Origin: Candidatus Aenigmatarchaeota archaeon | GTDB lineage: Archaea > Aenigmatarchaeota > Aenigmatarchaeia > CG10238-14 > SCSR01 | Assembly: GCA_016181005.1 (NCBI GenBank) | Contig: JACPAE010000003.1 | Coordinates: forward strand, 1-64,000 | Reading direction: 5' to 3' | DNA: 64,000 nucleotides | In this document: piece by piece, positions 29,353 to 39,238 of the stretch | How the letters are laid out: each line of letters begins with the position of its first letter | How positions within the stretch are numbered: position 1 is the stretch's first letter | Notes under the pieces: model-generated | What the model was told of the DNA's origin: nothing | The model's input: the letters and a program-made list of their open reading frames with translations, nothing else | Databases searched by the model: none | Translations under genes and position numbers: made by a program

Positions 29353-30309
29353 TTGAATATTAATGTTGATTTAATGGACTTGAATGGCGTAATCGGGAAA
29401 TTGAAAAAATTAAAGGCTAAAAGGGTCTTTATACAATTCCCTGAAGGTTTGAAGAACCAAAAAATACAGAATATTGCGAAAGAGTTGGAAAAATCTGGAT
29501 TTGAGCCTGTGCTTTGTATGGAAGCCACTTACGGTGCTTGTGACATTAGGGATACAGAAGCAAGGAGATTGGAGTGTGATGTTATACTTCATGTAGGGCA
29601 TGTTGATTTTGGCGTTAAATCAGAGGTGCCGGTGGTTTATTGGGAGTATTTCTTAGAGTCAGATCCTATACCAATTTTAGAGAAAGAATTTAACAAGTTG
29701 GACAATTATAAGAATATCGGACTTGTAGGCTCTCTGCAGTACATGGATAAAGTTCCTGCAATTAAGAAGTATCTGGAAGAGAAAGGGAAGAAAGTTTTTG
29801 TTGCTGAAGTTGAAGGCGTGAAATATCCTGGACAGATTCTTGGCTGTAGATTAAAGTCCGGTAAAGAAGTTGAGGACAAGGTTGATGCCTTCCTTTGCGT
29901 ATCAGCTGCTAAATTCTATGGCCTTGGTTTAATTCTTAACACAGAGAAGCCTATGCTCACTTTGGATGTTGAAAGGAAGGAGATAACCGATATAGAACAT
30001 GAGAAGAAAAGGATTCAAAAAATTATAGCATGGAACAAGTCAGCATTCAAAGATGCTAAAAAAGTTGGGATATTGGTTTCATTCAAGAAGGGCCAGTTGG
30101 TTATGCCGTATGCTATAAAGAATTATCTGGAGAAGAAGCTGAAGAAGGAGGCGTACATTCTTGCAGGCGACGAGATAACGCAGGAGAAAATAATGGGGCT
30201 GAAACTGGATTTTCTTGTGTCAACTCTTTGCCCTAGAGTAGGAACTGATGACACCGATAGGTATGAAATACCTATGTTAAACTTCGATCAAGTAGCAAAG
30301 ATTAAATAA
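29353..30309 (+). CDS. dph2: Diphthamide biosynthesis enzyme Dph2
   Basis: FPEGL, YGACD, LGCR, STLCPRVGTDD. Confidence 0.92.
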   Translation: MNINVDLMDLNGVIGKLKKLKAKRVFIQFPEGLKNQKIQNIAKELEKSGFEPVLCMEATYGACDIRDTEARRLECDVILHVGHVDFGVKSEVPVVYWEYFLESDPIPILEKEFNKLDNYKNIGLVGSLQYMDKVPAIKKYLEEKGKKVFVAEVEGVKYPGQILGCRLKSGKEVEDKVDAFLCVSAAKFYGLGLILNTEKPMLTLDVERKEITDIEHEKKRIQKIIAWNKSAFKDAKKVGILVSFKKGQLVMPYAIKNYLEKKLKKEAYILAGDEITQEKIMGLKLDFLVSTLCPRVGTDDTDRYEIPMLNFDQVAKIK

Positions 30310-30320
30310 TTTGGCATTAA

Positions 30321-30512
30321 ATGATAGTTATGGGAGACCCGTATAAATTAAGGCAAGATTATAATAGGCTGGCTGACCGTTCTAGGGCTCACTATATGTC
30401 ACGGGAAGTTAGAGCAGACCCTATAAATTCTTTATATTCGGGCACAGGAGATATCGGCGCTTCCTATGACGAGGTTAGAGCCAAAGCTAGAGAAAGATTT
30501 TCGTATATGTAA
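30321..30512 (+). CDS. Hypothetical small protein
   Basis: 63 aa ORF between dph2 and a methyltransferase, same strand. Confidence 0.4.
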   Translation: MIVMGDPYKLRQDYNRLADRSRAHYMSREVRADPINSLYSGTGDIGASYDEVRAKARERFSYM

Positions 30513-30518
30513 GATTTT

Positions 30519-31154
30519 ATGAACAAGAAGCAACTAGAAATAATTATTTCGAAGCTGAAACCTATACAAACTCCCAAGCCTTCATTGGAGCAGTACACGA
30601 TACCGTCAGACCTTGCAGCTGAAATTCTGAACTTGGCTCATCTTAGAAATGACATAGAAGACAAGGTTGTGTTTGATTTTGGCTGCGGAACCGGCAGGCT
30701 GGCTTTAGGTGCCCTGCTGCTGGGCGCGAAGGAGGTTGTTGCTGTTGACACTGATGACACTGTTCTGGAAACCGCCGAGGAAAACTTCCATTCGTTGGTT
30801 ACTGGCATGAAAGGCATTTCTTTTAACGGCTCGATAAAGTTTGTCTGCTCTGACATAGGAGAGTTTGAAGGCAAATGTGACACTGTTGTTCAGAACCCGC
30901 CTTTCGGAATCCAAGGTTCTCATCATGCTGACAGCGTATTTCTGGAAAAAGCACTGGAATGCGGCAGAAGCATTTACTCTTTGCACAAGAACGGCTATGA
31001 GAAAACGCAGGAATTTCTGACTAGGCTTGTTGAGAGTAAAGGAGGTAAAGTTGAGCAAATAGTGCCGTACACATTCTCAATTCCCCACATGTTCAAGTTC
31101 CATGACAAGCCGAAGAAAGAGATCAGCGTGGACTTGTATGTCATAAGAAAGTAA
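30519..31154 (+). CDS. Class I SAM methyltransferase, METTL5-like (N6-adenine type)
   Basis: VFDFGCGTGRLALGALLLGAKEVVAVD; VVQNPPFGIQ. Confidence 0.85.
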   Translation: MNKKQLEIIISKLKPIQTPKPSLEQYTIPSDLAAEILNLAHLRNDIEDKVVFDFGCGTGRLALGALLLGAKEVVAVDTDDTVLETAEENFHSLVTGMKGISFNGSIKFVCSDIGEFEGKCDTVVQNPPFGIQGSHHADSVFLEKALECGRSIYSLHKNGYEKTQEFLTRLVESKGGKVEQIVPYTFSIPHMFKFHDKPKKEISVDLYVIRK

Positions 31155-31155
31155 G

Positions 31156-31262
31156 CGCCCCGAGAGAGACTCGAACTCTCGACCTCCACGTTAACAGCAT
31201 CAACCTTCTTTCGAAGAGTGTTGCTCTACCTGCTGAGCTTACCCGATGCGAATTACCGGGGC
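31156..31262 (-). tRNA. tRNA-Asn(GTT) with two apparent introns
   Basis: Minus strand GCCCCGG-TA-[ATTCGCATCGGGTAA]-GCTCAGCAGGTAGAGC-A-ACAC-[TCTTCGAAAGAAGGTTGAT]-G-CTGTTAA-CGTGG-AGGTC-GAGAG TTCGAGT CTCTC-TCGGGGC-G; spliced length 73. Confidence 0.85.
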
Positions 31263-31295
31263 AGTTCGGGGCATGTAAAAGAATTAGTAAACTGC

Positions 31296-32693
31296 TCATT
31301 TAATAAGTTTTTTGATTAACTCTCTTATCTTGTTCGGATCTCCGGAAGCTTTAGTTTTTCTAAGCACTTGCCCTATCAAGAATTGAACAGCCTTTTCATT
31401 ACCTTTCTTATAGTCTTCAACTGCTTTCTTATTCTCTTTAACAACTTCTTTAACCACATTTTCCAAATCAATTTTTGCAGGCACCATTTTGCCTCTCATC
31501 AGCTCTTTAACCGATTTTCCTGTGGGCACCAACTCCTTAATTAGCTCTTTTCCTAATCGTTCTGTTACCTCTCCTTCATCCATAGCCTTAAGAAATTCTG
31601 TGAACAATTTCGGTGTTAAATTAGATTTTTTAATCGTCAAATCATTCCAATTAAGAACCTTGAGTAAATCTGTGACAATCCACCGCGAAACAAAATCGGG
31701 CTTCTTGAACAACTTTACACATTCTTCAAAAAAGTCTGCTAGAGCTTTATCAGTATAAACAATTATCTGCGCCTGCTTCTCAGGTATCTTGTATGATTTA
31801 ACGAATCTCTGCACTCTTGCATCCGGCAGTTCTGGCATCTGCCTTTCAATTGCCTTTACCGCCTTTTCAAAAATGTTGAACTGCGGCAAATCAGGCTCGA
31901 ATATGTAACCATAATCCTCCTCAGTCTCCTTCTTCCTCAGCATGACAGTCATCCTTGTGTTCTCGTCGAAATGTCTCGTCTCCATTGCCACCTTCTGCCC
32001 CATCCTCATCAAATTCTCCTGCCTGACAATCTCGTAGCTCAGCGCTTTTTCCACGCTTGCAAACCCCGTTATGTTCTTTACTTCGACTCTCGACCCGCCC
32101 TCGACTGAAATATTTGCATCCACCCTCAGCGACGCTTCCTTTGCCGGGTCATAGACTTCCAGGTGCTCCAAAATCGACTGGAGCTTCGACAAGAACTCCC
32201 TCACTTGCTTGACATCCTTAAAGTCCGGCTCAGTTACAATCTCAACAAGAGGTATACCTGCCCTGTTGTAATCGACAAGCACGTATTTGGCATTGGTTAT
32301 GCTTCCGCCGACGTGCACCAGCTTTCCGGGATCCTCCTCTATCTGTATCCTCCTTATCCTGATTTTCATATCGCCTATGTTCAGGTGACCGTTGGTTGCA
32401 ATCGGAATTTCGTACTGCGTTATCTGGAAATTTTTCGGCATGTCCGGATAAAAGTAAGATTTTCTGGAGAAGAACATCGTCGGCGACACTTGGCAGTTCA
32501 GTGCCTTTGCTACCATCATTGCAGAATCTACGATTTTTTTGTTTACGACCGGCTTTGATCCAGGAAGTCCAAGGCATGTTGGACAGGTATTCTCATTCGG
32601 TTCCTTGCCTTCGTAGTCTGCAGGCGAACTGCAGAATAATTTGCTTTTGCTAAGAAGGTGAACGTGTACCTCCAATCCTATCTTTGCCATCAA
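31296..32693 (-). CDS. gatB: Asp/Glu-tRNA amidotransferase subunit B
   Basis: IGLEVHVHLLSKSKLFCS, CPTCLGLPGSKPV, FSRKSYFYPDMPKNFQITQYE. Confidence 0.97.
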   Translation of the reverse strand: MMAKIGLEVHVHLLSKSKLFCSSPADYEGKEPNENTCPTCLGLPGSKPVVNKKIVDSAMMVAKALNCQVSPTMFFSRKSYFYPDMPKNFQITQYEIPIATNGHLNIGDMKIRIRRIQIEEDPGKLVHVGGSITNAKYVLVDYNRAGIPLVEIVTEPDFKDVKQVREFLSKLQSILEHLEVYDPAKEASLRVDANISVEGGSRVEVKNITGFASVEKALSYEIVRQENLMRMGQKVAMETRHFDENTRMTVMLRKKETEEDYGYIFEPDLPQFNIFEKAVKAIERQMPELPDARVQRFVKSYKIPEKQAQIIVYTDKALADFFEECVKLFKKPDFVSRWIVTDLLKVLNWNDLTIKKSNLTPKLFTEFLKAMDEGEVTERLGKELIKELVPTGKSVKELMRGKMVPAKIDLENVVKEVVKENKKAVEDYKKGNEKAVQFLIGQVLRKTKASGDPNKIRELIKKLIK

Positions 32694-32798
32694 ATACCAC
32701 TTACAGTTTTCAACACTTTAAAATGCTTCATCGGAATCTTTCCGGCGGACTCGGTCGATTTGACCGCAAGTTTTAATTCCTTCGAGTATTGCATATCA

Positions 32799-33599
32799 TC
32801 ACAATTTTTTCTTGAACAAATTAATTACTTTGTCGTGCAATCTTCCATTAGTTGCAATGCTGTGTCCTGAATAAATAGTGTTTTCGCCTTCAAAATCTGT
32901 CAACTTTCCTCCCGCTTCTTCCACAATTATTTTTGCAGCGGCAATATCCCATGCCGAGGGCGTGTCTATCATTATGTCAGCGTGACCTTGCGCCAGGAGG
33001 ATATACCCTATAGTGTCTCCATATCCTCTTTTCCCATCGCACCTTTTCAGCAATTCAAAAAATTGGTTTCCATAACCGGCTTCATAGTAGCTATCTACAT
33101 CGCCGAACACAACGAAAGACTTTTCAATAGCATTGATAGTCGAAACGCTGACTCTCCTATTATTCACAAATGCTCCATTGCCTTTGCTTGCGAACGCCAA
33201 CAAGTTCATTGCAGGCATGTTAATCACACCGACAACTATTTCTCCGTTTATTTCCAAGCCAATGCAACTGCCGAAAAACGGCATGCCTCTGACAAAGTTT
33301 TTTGTGCCGTCAATGGGATCTATTATCCACGTGTACTTGGAATGAGTTTTCTTGTAAGAGAATTCTTCGCCAAGAAAATTATGTTCAGGGAAAACTTGCT
33401 TTATGACAGAAACTATTTTTCTTTCAGATTGCTTGTCTACGATTGTCACAGGTGTCTTGTCGGATTTTCTATATGTTTTGAAACTGCCTCTGAAGTATTT
33501 GCTTTGTATTTTGCCTGCTTCTTTTGCAGCATTGATTGCAACCTTGAGTTCTTTGGAATAGTTGGACATAAGATTATTTGTAAATTTGGATTTAAACAT
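32799..33599 (-). CDS. Inositol monophosphatase family protein
   Basis: WIIDPIDGTKNFVRGMP; SAWDIAAAKIIVEEAGG. Confidence 0.93.
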   Translation of the reverse strand: MFKSKFTNNLMSNYSKELKVAINAAKEAGKIQSKYFRGSFKTYRKSDKTPVTIVDKQSERKIVSVIKQVFPEHNFLGEEFSYKKTHSKYTWIIDPIDGTKNFVRGMPFFGSCIGLEINGEIVVGVINMPAMNLLAFASKGNGAFVNNRRVSVSTINAIEKSFVVFGDVDSYYEAGYGNQFFELLKRCDGKRGYGDTIGYILLAQGHADIMIDTPSAWDIAAAKIIVEEAGGKLTDFEGENTIYSGHSIATNGRLHDKVINLFKKKL

Positions 33600-33651
33600 A
33601 AGGAAATGAACCCTAGTTAACTATTTCTGAGATGAGAGCTTTTATTAAAGT

Positions 33652-34803
33652 ATGATAACGGGCAAGGCTGCTTACCTCAACCGGCTATATGCAAAGATGC
33701 AGATCAGGTCTGTGGAGGTTGGGAAAAGCATTTCCGGCGCAAGCCCGCCTTCAGTTTTTGTGGGAAAGTGGAACTATCCTAAGGTCTTTGTCGGCCCTAT
33801 GACGCCGCAATTGCACGGCGACACGCAGGCCATGGATCTGCCGGAGGAATGGATCAAAAGCGGCAGGACTATACAGGACGTGATTAATTTCCGGTTGAAT
33901 CTTGTTCGGGGGAAGGAGCTTGTGAATGTGAAAGACGTCAATGCCAAGCCCGTCCGGTCATTGCAGGAAGTTGCCTTGGCCAAAAACTCGTTGGAGATGG
34001 ATGTGGAATTCAAGAAGAAACCTCGTGGCGTGTTTTTCCACGAGGACGTCCAGCCTTTCGGGCCAAGCGCGTTAATGAAGGAGTTCAGGTTGAACGAGAA
34101 TGCCAAGTGGGATGTGAATTTGGAAAAGGCTCACTATGACACCGACTTGAAGGCAAGGGACGCGATTATAGAGCTTTATGGAAAGGGTGTTGTGGTATCT
34201 GCGATACAGAAGGCGCTGAGCATAGGAGCGTTTGGTCTGGAGGGAAACAGGAAACTGGTGCCGACAAGATGGAGCATTACAGCGGCAGACGACACTTTAT
34301 CCCTGCATCTTCTGGAAAAGGTGAAGGAGTATCCTGCCCTAGACCACTACAAGCTTTTCGAGGTAAAGACTTTCAACAACTACTTTGCAATTCTGTTCAC
34401 TCCCACGCCATGGCAGTATGAGTTCCTTGAAGCTTTCATCAGTGTACTGGGCAACGAGCAGATGCTTTTCTCAGACTGGGAGTCTTACAATGGCAGGAAA
34501 GAATATGCCGGCATAGGCGGCTGCTATTATTCGACAAGGTTGGCTGTTTTGGAAAAACTGGAGGAGCTTGGACGGCAGGCAGGTGTGATTGTCTTCAGGG
34601 AGAGCTACCCAGGTTATATTCCTACGGGCGTCTGGCTGGTAAGGGAATCCGTGCGGGAGTCGTTCCGCAAAAAGCCTTTGGAGTTCTGGGACATGCAGTC
34701 AGCTTTAAAGTACGTCTCCCGCAAGCTTTGGTTGCCAATTTTGAGGTATAAGGAAAAAAGTGTGTTGTTAAGACAATCTTCTTTAACTAGATTTTTTGGA
34801 TAA
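33652..34803 (+). CDS. nreA: Archaeal DNA repair protein NreA
   Basis: SPPSVFVGKWNYPKVFVGPM; C-terminal PIP-box QSSLTRFF. Confidence 0.88.
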   Translation: MITGKAAYLNRLYAKMQIRSVEVGKSISGASPPSVFVGKWNYPKVFVGPMTPQLHGDTQAMDLPEEWIKSGRTIQDVINFRLNLVRGKELVNVKDVNAKPVRSLQEVALAKNSLEMDVEFKKKPRGVFFHEDVQPFGPSALMKEFRLNENAKWDVNLEKAHYDTDLKARDAIIELYGKGVVVSAIQKALSIGAFGLEGNRKLVPTRWSITAADDTLSLHLLEKVKEYPALDHYKLFEVKTFNNYFAILFTPTPWQYEFLEAFISVLGNEQMLFSDWESYNGRKEYAGIGGCYYSTRLAVLEKLEELGRQAGVIVFRESYPGYIPTGVWLVRESVRESFRKKPLEFWDMQSALKYVSRKLWLPILRYKEKSVLLRQSSLTRFFG

Positions 34804-34889
34804 ACTCCCTCTCGTTAATTGGGTTTTATTATTGCTGACGTGAGTGATGTCTTTAAATCACTTGAGAGCAACCAGTTTTTTGTGGTATA

Positions 34890-35252
34890 ATGCGGGAAAT
34901 AGACCGAGCTGCAGGCGACCTTTTGACAAACTTGTACAACATTAGAGCAATGGCGATTTCTCTTGGCAGGACTGACGTACAAGAATTGATAGACAGCCGT
35001 ATCGATGTTGCTGGCGATGTCCCCTATTCTAAGAAATTAGCACCAAAACAATTTGCGGCATATGCTGATTTCGCAAAAGTTGCTGTTTTAGTTTTGTCTG
35101 AGATTTACCACAATCAATTAAGAAGCGAGAGACAGGATGGACCACAGCTTTTCAGAGGTTACAAGCCGGTAGGGGGTGATATACCTAATGCAGAATTTGT
35201 CGCATTTAAAGAAAATATAGAACCTGGAATTTTATCAGAGGCTTACCGATAA
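34890..35252 (+). CDS. Hypothetical protein
   Basis: 120 aa ORF. Confidence 0.5.
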   Translation: MREIDRAAGDLLTNLYNIRAMAISLGRTDVQELIDSRIDVAGDVPYSKKLAPKQFAAYADFAKVAVLVLSEIYHNQLRSERQDGPQLFRGYKPVGGDIPNAEFVAFKENIEPGILSEAYR

Positions 35253-35265
35253 CCGGACAAGAATT

Positions 35266-36594
35266 TTACTGTGCATACGAATTAGCAGCTTGCAGAATCT
35301 TCCCTTCCTGCAAATGGTCTGCCATCAAGTGCAGCCCGACAGGCATCTTATCTACTGTACCAGCAGGTACAGAAATCATGGGTATACCCGCCAAATTGGG
35401 CGCCACAGTCAGGATGTCCATCATGTAAACCTCTATGGGCGACAGCTTGCTTATCTCGTCAAACTTTGGAGCAACTAGGGGCATTGTGGGCGCTGCCAGA
35501 ACATCAAACTTCCTGAACGCCTGCTTGAAATCTTCTATCACCTTCGTCCTTACCTTCAATGCCTTTAGATAATAGGCGTCCCTGTAGCCTGCCATCCTTG
35601 CAAAAGTCCCGAGAATAATTCTTCTCTTCGCCTCCTCGCCAAAGCCGTTTGTCCTTACCGAAGAAAAGTATTCGTCAAAGTTTCCCTTCAGCTCCTTGTG
35701 CAACCCATACCTCATTCCGGCGTATTTCGCCAAGTTGGTCGACGCTTCCGCCATGGCTATAATGTAATATGCAGGGAGGGCGTACTTTGTATGCGGCAGT
35801 GATATTTCAGTTAATGCCGCGCCCATGCTTTCCAGCTTGCCAACTGCCCCCCAAACAGCTTTCGACACCCTTTCGTCCACGCCTTCAAAGTATTCCTTCG
35901 GAACTCCGATTCTCATTCCCTTGACGCTTACTTTCAGATGCTTTGTGTAATCCTGCTTGCCTACTTGCAATGAAGTGGAGTCTTTGGGGTCATGGCCTGC
36001 AATAACTGACAGCAATTTCGCAACATCCTTGACCGTCTTTCCCATGCAACCAATTTTGTCCAGGCTGTTGGCATAGTCTATCAAACCCCATCTGGAAACA
36101 AGCCCGTAAGTAGGTGTTAGGCCTACTGTGCCCGTGAATGCCGCCGGGCATGAGATTGACCCTCCTGTGCTTTCAGCAAGCGCGACATGGGGAAAATCCG
36201 CGGTCGCTGCAACGCATGCCGCACCGCCAGAAGAACCTCCGCAGCTTCTTTCAGGATCAAGAGGGTTCTTTGGAATTCCATAAGCGCAATTTACTGAGAA
36301 AGTGCCAAAACCAAACTCGTCCATAGCTGTCTTTCCAAGAATAGTTCCGCCTGCCTCAAGAACCCGGTCTATGCATGTTGCATTGAAAGGTGGTATGTAT
36401 CCCTCCAAGATTTTGCTGCCGGCTGTTGTCTGCATCCCTTTTGTTTTTGTGCAGATGTTGTCTTTGACCGAGACCATGATGCCAGACAAGGGTCCTTTCC
36501 TTGTGTTACTTACAAGCTTATTGGGCAAAGTTATGAAAGGAGAGAATTTTTTCTGAATTGATCGCGAAGAATCCAATATTTTTTCCGAATTCAT
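35266..36594 (-). CDS. gatA: Asp/Glu-tRNA amidotransferase subunit A
   Basis: Amidase signature GKTAMDEFGFGTF, CGGSSGGAA, ALAESTGGSISCPA. Confidence 0.96.
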   Translation of the reverse strand: MNSEKILDSSRSIQKKFSPFITLPNKLVSNTRKGPLSGIMVSVKDNICTKTKGMQTTAGSKILEGYIPPFNATCIDRVLEAGGTILGKTAMDEFGFGTFSVNCAYGIPKNPLDPERSCGGSSGGAACVAATADFPHVALAESTGGSISCPAAFTGTVGLTPTYGLVSRWGLIDYANSLDKIGCMGKTVKDVAKLLSVIAGHDPKDSTSLQVGKQDYTKHLKVSVKGMRIGVPKEYFEGVDERVSKAVWGAVGKLESMGAALTEISLPHTKYALPAYYIIAMAEASTNLAKYAGMRYGLHKELKGNFDEYFSSVRTNGFGEEAKRRIILGTFARMAGYRDAYYLKALKVRTKVIEDFKQAFRKFDVLAAPTMPLVAPKFDEISKLSPIEVYMMDILTVAPNLAGIPMISVPAGTVDKMPVGLHLMADHLQEGKILQAANSYAQ

Positions 36595-37058
36595 AAACTA
36601 AGCTCCTGTTTTGGGTTGTTTGGAAATTTCACTTCGTCGAACAGAATTATCTTTGACGGCTTTACCTTGTAGAGCCTCTGCTCTGTCATGTTTTTGGCAA
36701 TGTCTCCAACTGACTTTAGGTAATTCTTGGTTTTAGGGAAGCGCTTTGTGAAGACACTGAAAGCTTTAGGCAGGTTGATTAAAGAAACTTCCGAAGCTTT
36801 TCCTTCAAATTGCAACCCTCTCACTTTATCTCCCAATGTCCTGTGATGAGTGACAATAGCTCCTGCAACACTTGGGTTATCCTTGATTTCAAGCGAATGC
36901 CGCCTAGTTTTGCGAGAGATGAAATAAAAATTCAAGTCCTTGTCGTATGCAAACCAGACTGTTGCGACCCACGGCCTGTTGCCATTTGCTGTGGCTACCT
37001 GCATCAATCTGGCTTTATTCAAGTAATCAGCAACAAGCTTCTTAATCTCAGCCGACAT
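36591..37058 (-). CDS. Pyridoxamine 5'-phosphate oxidase-family (FMN-binding) protein
   Basis: LMQVATANGNRPWVATVWFAYDKDLNFYFISRKTRRH. Confidence 0.82.
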   Translation of the reverse strand: MSAEIKKLVADYLNKARLMQVATANGNRPWVATVWFAYDKDLNFYFISRKTRRHSLEIKDNPSVAGAIVTHHRTLGDKVRGLQFEGKASEVSLINLPKAFSVFTKRFPKTKNYLKSVGDIAKNMTEQRLYKVKPSKIILFDEVKFPNNPKQELSL

Positions 37059-37776
37059 GGTAACCACCGTCCACAAGTATAACAGAGCCGTTAACAAAAC
37101 TGGCTTCGTCTGAAGCTAAGAATGCAACGACATTTGCAATTTCTTCCGGTTCTCCAAGACGCTTAAGCGGCACGGCTTCCACGACTTGTTTTACTAAAGC
37201 TTCTGGAAGTGTTTCATATTGCCCGCTTCTTGTAGGTCCTGGTGCGACAGCATTAATTCGTATTTTCTTATCCGCCAGCTCCAAGGCCAAACCCTGCGTA
37301 AGACTAGCTAACCCAGCTTTGGAAGCTGCATATGTCGCTGTTGTTGCACGATGCTTTACTATTCGAGCTGCGCTGATGTTTATTATGCTCCCGTTTTGCA
37401 TGTGTTTCGAAGCATATTGTATGAGAAAGAAAGGTCCCTTAAGGTTGGTATCGATAGTGATATCCCAATCTTTTTCTGTAAAATCCTGCAATTGCTTTCT
37501 TATTACGATCCCTGCATTGTTAACCAAAATGTCTACTTTTCCAAATTTCTTAATTGTCTCATCTACAAGGTCTTTGCACTCGCTCACCTTGCTAACATCA
37601 GCTTTTATTGCAAATGAGTCTTTCCCACACAGCTCCTTTGTTTCTTCGGCTGCCTTCAAATCTTCATGATAGTTTATCACAACCTTGCATCCCTCTTTTG
37701 CCAATCTAACAGCTATTGCTCTTCCTATACCTCTGCTTGACCCGGTTACAATTGCGACTTTATCCCTAAGTCTCAT
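37048..37776 (-). CDS. SDR-family reductase (FabG-like)
   Basis: TGSSRGIGRAIA, LVNNAGI, YAASKAG; GSVILVDGGYHVG. Confidence 0.92.
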   Translation of the reverse strand: MRLRDKVAIVTGSSRGIGRAIAVRLAKEGCKVVINYHEDLKAAEETKELCGKDSFAIKADVSKVSECKDLVDETIKKFGKVDILVNNAGIVIRKQLQDFTEKDWDITIDTNLKGPFFLIQYASKHMQNGSIINISAARIVKHRATTATYAASKAGLASLTQGLALELADKKIRINAVAPGPTRSGQYETLPEALVKQVVEAVPLKRLGEPEEIANVVAFLASDEASFVNGSVILVDGGYHVG

Positions 37777-38063
37777 AAAATCTTCGGCCCCTTGAAGTTC
37801 TTGCCTTCCTTGTGCTTGGTGTTTGCCAGCGGATCCCAGTCGAACTTTTCAGCCTTGTCTTCCCGGTAGACGTCGGAAATCTCCTGCGGATGGAAGGACG
37901 GCTTTACCTTCTCCGTGTTGACCTCGTCCAGGCTCTTGAAAGCCTTAAGAACTTCCTTCAGCTGACTGGTAAAGCTTTCCAGCTCTTCGTCAGACAAATT
38001 CAACCTAGCGTTGCTGGAAACTCTCTTCACAAGCTCTCTATCGATATTCCAATAATCTGCCAT
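37773..38063 (-). CDS. gatC: Asp/Glu-tRNA amidotransferase subunit C
   Basis: VKRVSSNARLNLSDEELESFTSQLKEVLKAFKSLDEVNTE. Confidence 0.88.
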   Translation of the reverse strand: MADYWNIDRELVKRVSSNARLNLSDEELESFTSQLKEVLKAFKSLDEVNTEKVKPSFHPQEISDVYREDKAEKFDWDPLANTKHKEGKNFKGPKIL

Positions 38064-38084
38064 GCTAACAAATTTTAACTTTAC

Positions 38085-39149
38085 TTATTTATATTGCCTG
38101 GCTATATGCTCTATTACACCAAAAACTTCAGGGTGATGGCCAACCATATAGTGCTCGTCTAGAAAACAGTAGGAACGTGCATATGCTTCTGGTGTCGAGG
38201 CAAAAGACCTGGATCTGAATTTTCTATCTAGACTTGTTTCATCAATAGCCAGATAAGCATGCTCCCTGCTTCTAGCAACTTGAAGGTAGCTGCAATGGGC
38301 ATATGCACTAACTAAGTAGTTAAGAAAAGGCTGTGTTCTCTTATATAAAATATCTTCCATTATTTGGGAGATTTCTGGCGTTACGCCGGTTTTTGCTATA
38401 TCAGGCATGCCCTCCATATCAAAAACTGTGAGAGGAAGTCTTCTTATTTGTCCGTCCTGCAGAGGCATACCAGTTATAGAATCGCCCACATGCAGGCCAA
38501 CATCAACACTATGACCAAATAATTTAACTCTTGCACAAGTCAAATAGCCCAACTTTTTTTGCGGAATACTAAACAACTTTGAGAACGGCTCTCTTAAAAA
38601 TGCCAAACCTTCCCAATTTTGGTTTTTTAGTTCACTTGTTGGTACAGGATATTCTGTATTATCATAATCCATAACAGATACAAGTCCTTCACTGTAATGC
38701 ATAGAAGAACATGGATTTGCAATGTCGCTGTCGTAAGTGAAGACATAGCAGTGATGGCCACGTTGAGCCATAAGCCTAGTGCTCCTGCCTAAAAAGGCTT
38801 TGGGCGCTGTCTTTGACCACAGCTCCTCGCTTGTCGTCCTTTCGCGAGGAGCTACCACGCCCTCTGGTATTTCGTTTATTATTTTCTCTGGGTTGGTTGC
38901 CCGAAATAAAGTTAATGAGTGATATTTTGGCAGGCCTTCCTCGTCAACGGTCTTTTCCCTGCAAAACCTTTCGTATTCACTTATCACTGAATTTGGGATA
39001 ATCTCGGTATAGCCGCCGTCAGAGTCTAGCATCTGGTCTAGATTGTTTAAAGCTGCAAATGTGCCTAGATCGTGGCGTCCGTAATTAACAAGGAACGATG
39101 TATCGTAAACTATCAAATTTCGAGTTGGGTATTGCAACTCTGTAACCAT
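38085..39149 (-). CDS. PIN-like domain protein of unknown function
   Basis: LIVYDTSFLVNYG...IIPNSVISEYERF...HHCYVFTYDSDIAN. Confidence 0.5.
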   Translation of the reverse strand: MVTELQYPTRNLIVYDTSFLVNYGRHDLGTFAALNNLDQMLDSDGGYTEIIPNSVISEYERFCREKTVDEEGLPKYHSLTLFRATNPEKIINEIPEGVVAPRERTTSEELWSKTAPKAFLGRSTRLMAQRGHHCYVFTYDSDIANPCSSMHYSEGLVSVMDYDNTEYPVPTSELKNQNWEGLAFLREPFSKLFSIPQKKLGYLTCARVKLFGHSVDVGLHVGDSITGMPLQDGQIRRLPLTVFDMEGMPDIAKTGVTPEISQIMEDILYKRTQPFLNYLVSAYAHCSYLQVARSREHAYLAIDETSLDRKFRSRSFASTPEAYARSYCFLDEHYMVGHHPEVFGVIEHIARQYK

Positions 39150-39238
39150 ACAAGATTAATTGAATGCAAAATATTTAAACCGATTACCATTATCTCCCAT
39201 AGTTTTGTGGCAGCCACCTCTATACAATAAATCATTGG

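Noticed and set aside
31256-31272. Alternative tRNA-Asn 5' end at GCCCCGA (31272-31266)
   Set aside because: It pairs with the acceptor 3' strand, but the GCCCCGG start at 31262 gives U8-A9 directly and a 73-nt mature tRNA with shorter introns.
32982-33620. 212-aa plus-strand ORF opposite the inositol monophosphatase gene
   Set aside because: Shadow of a conserved enzyme.
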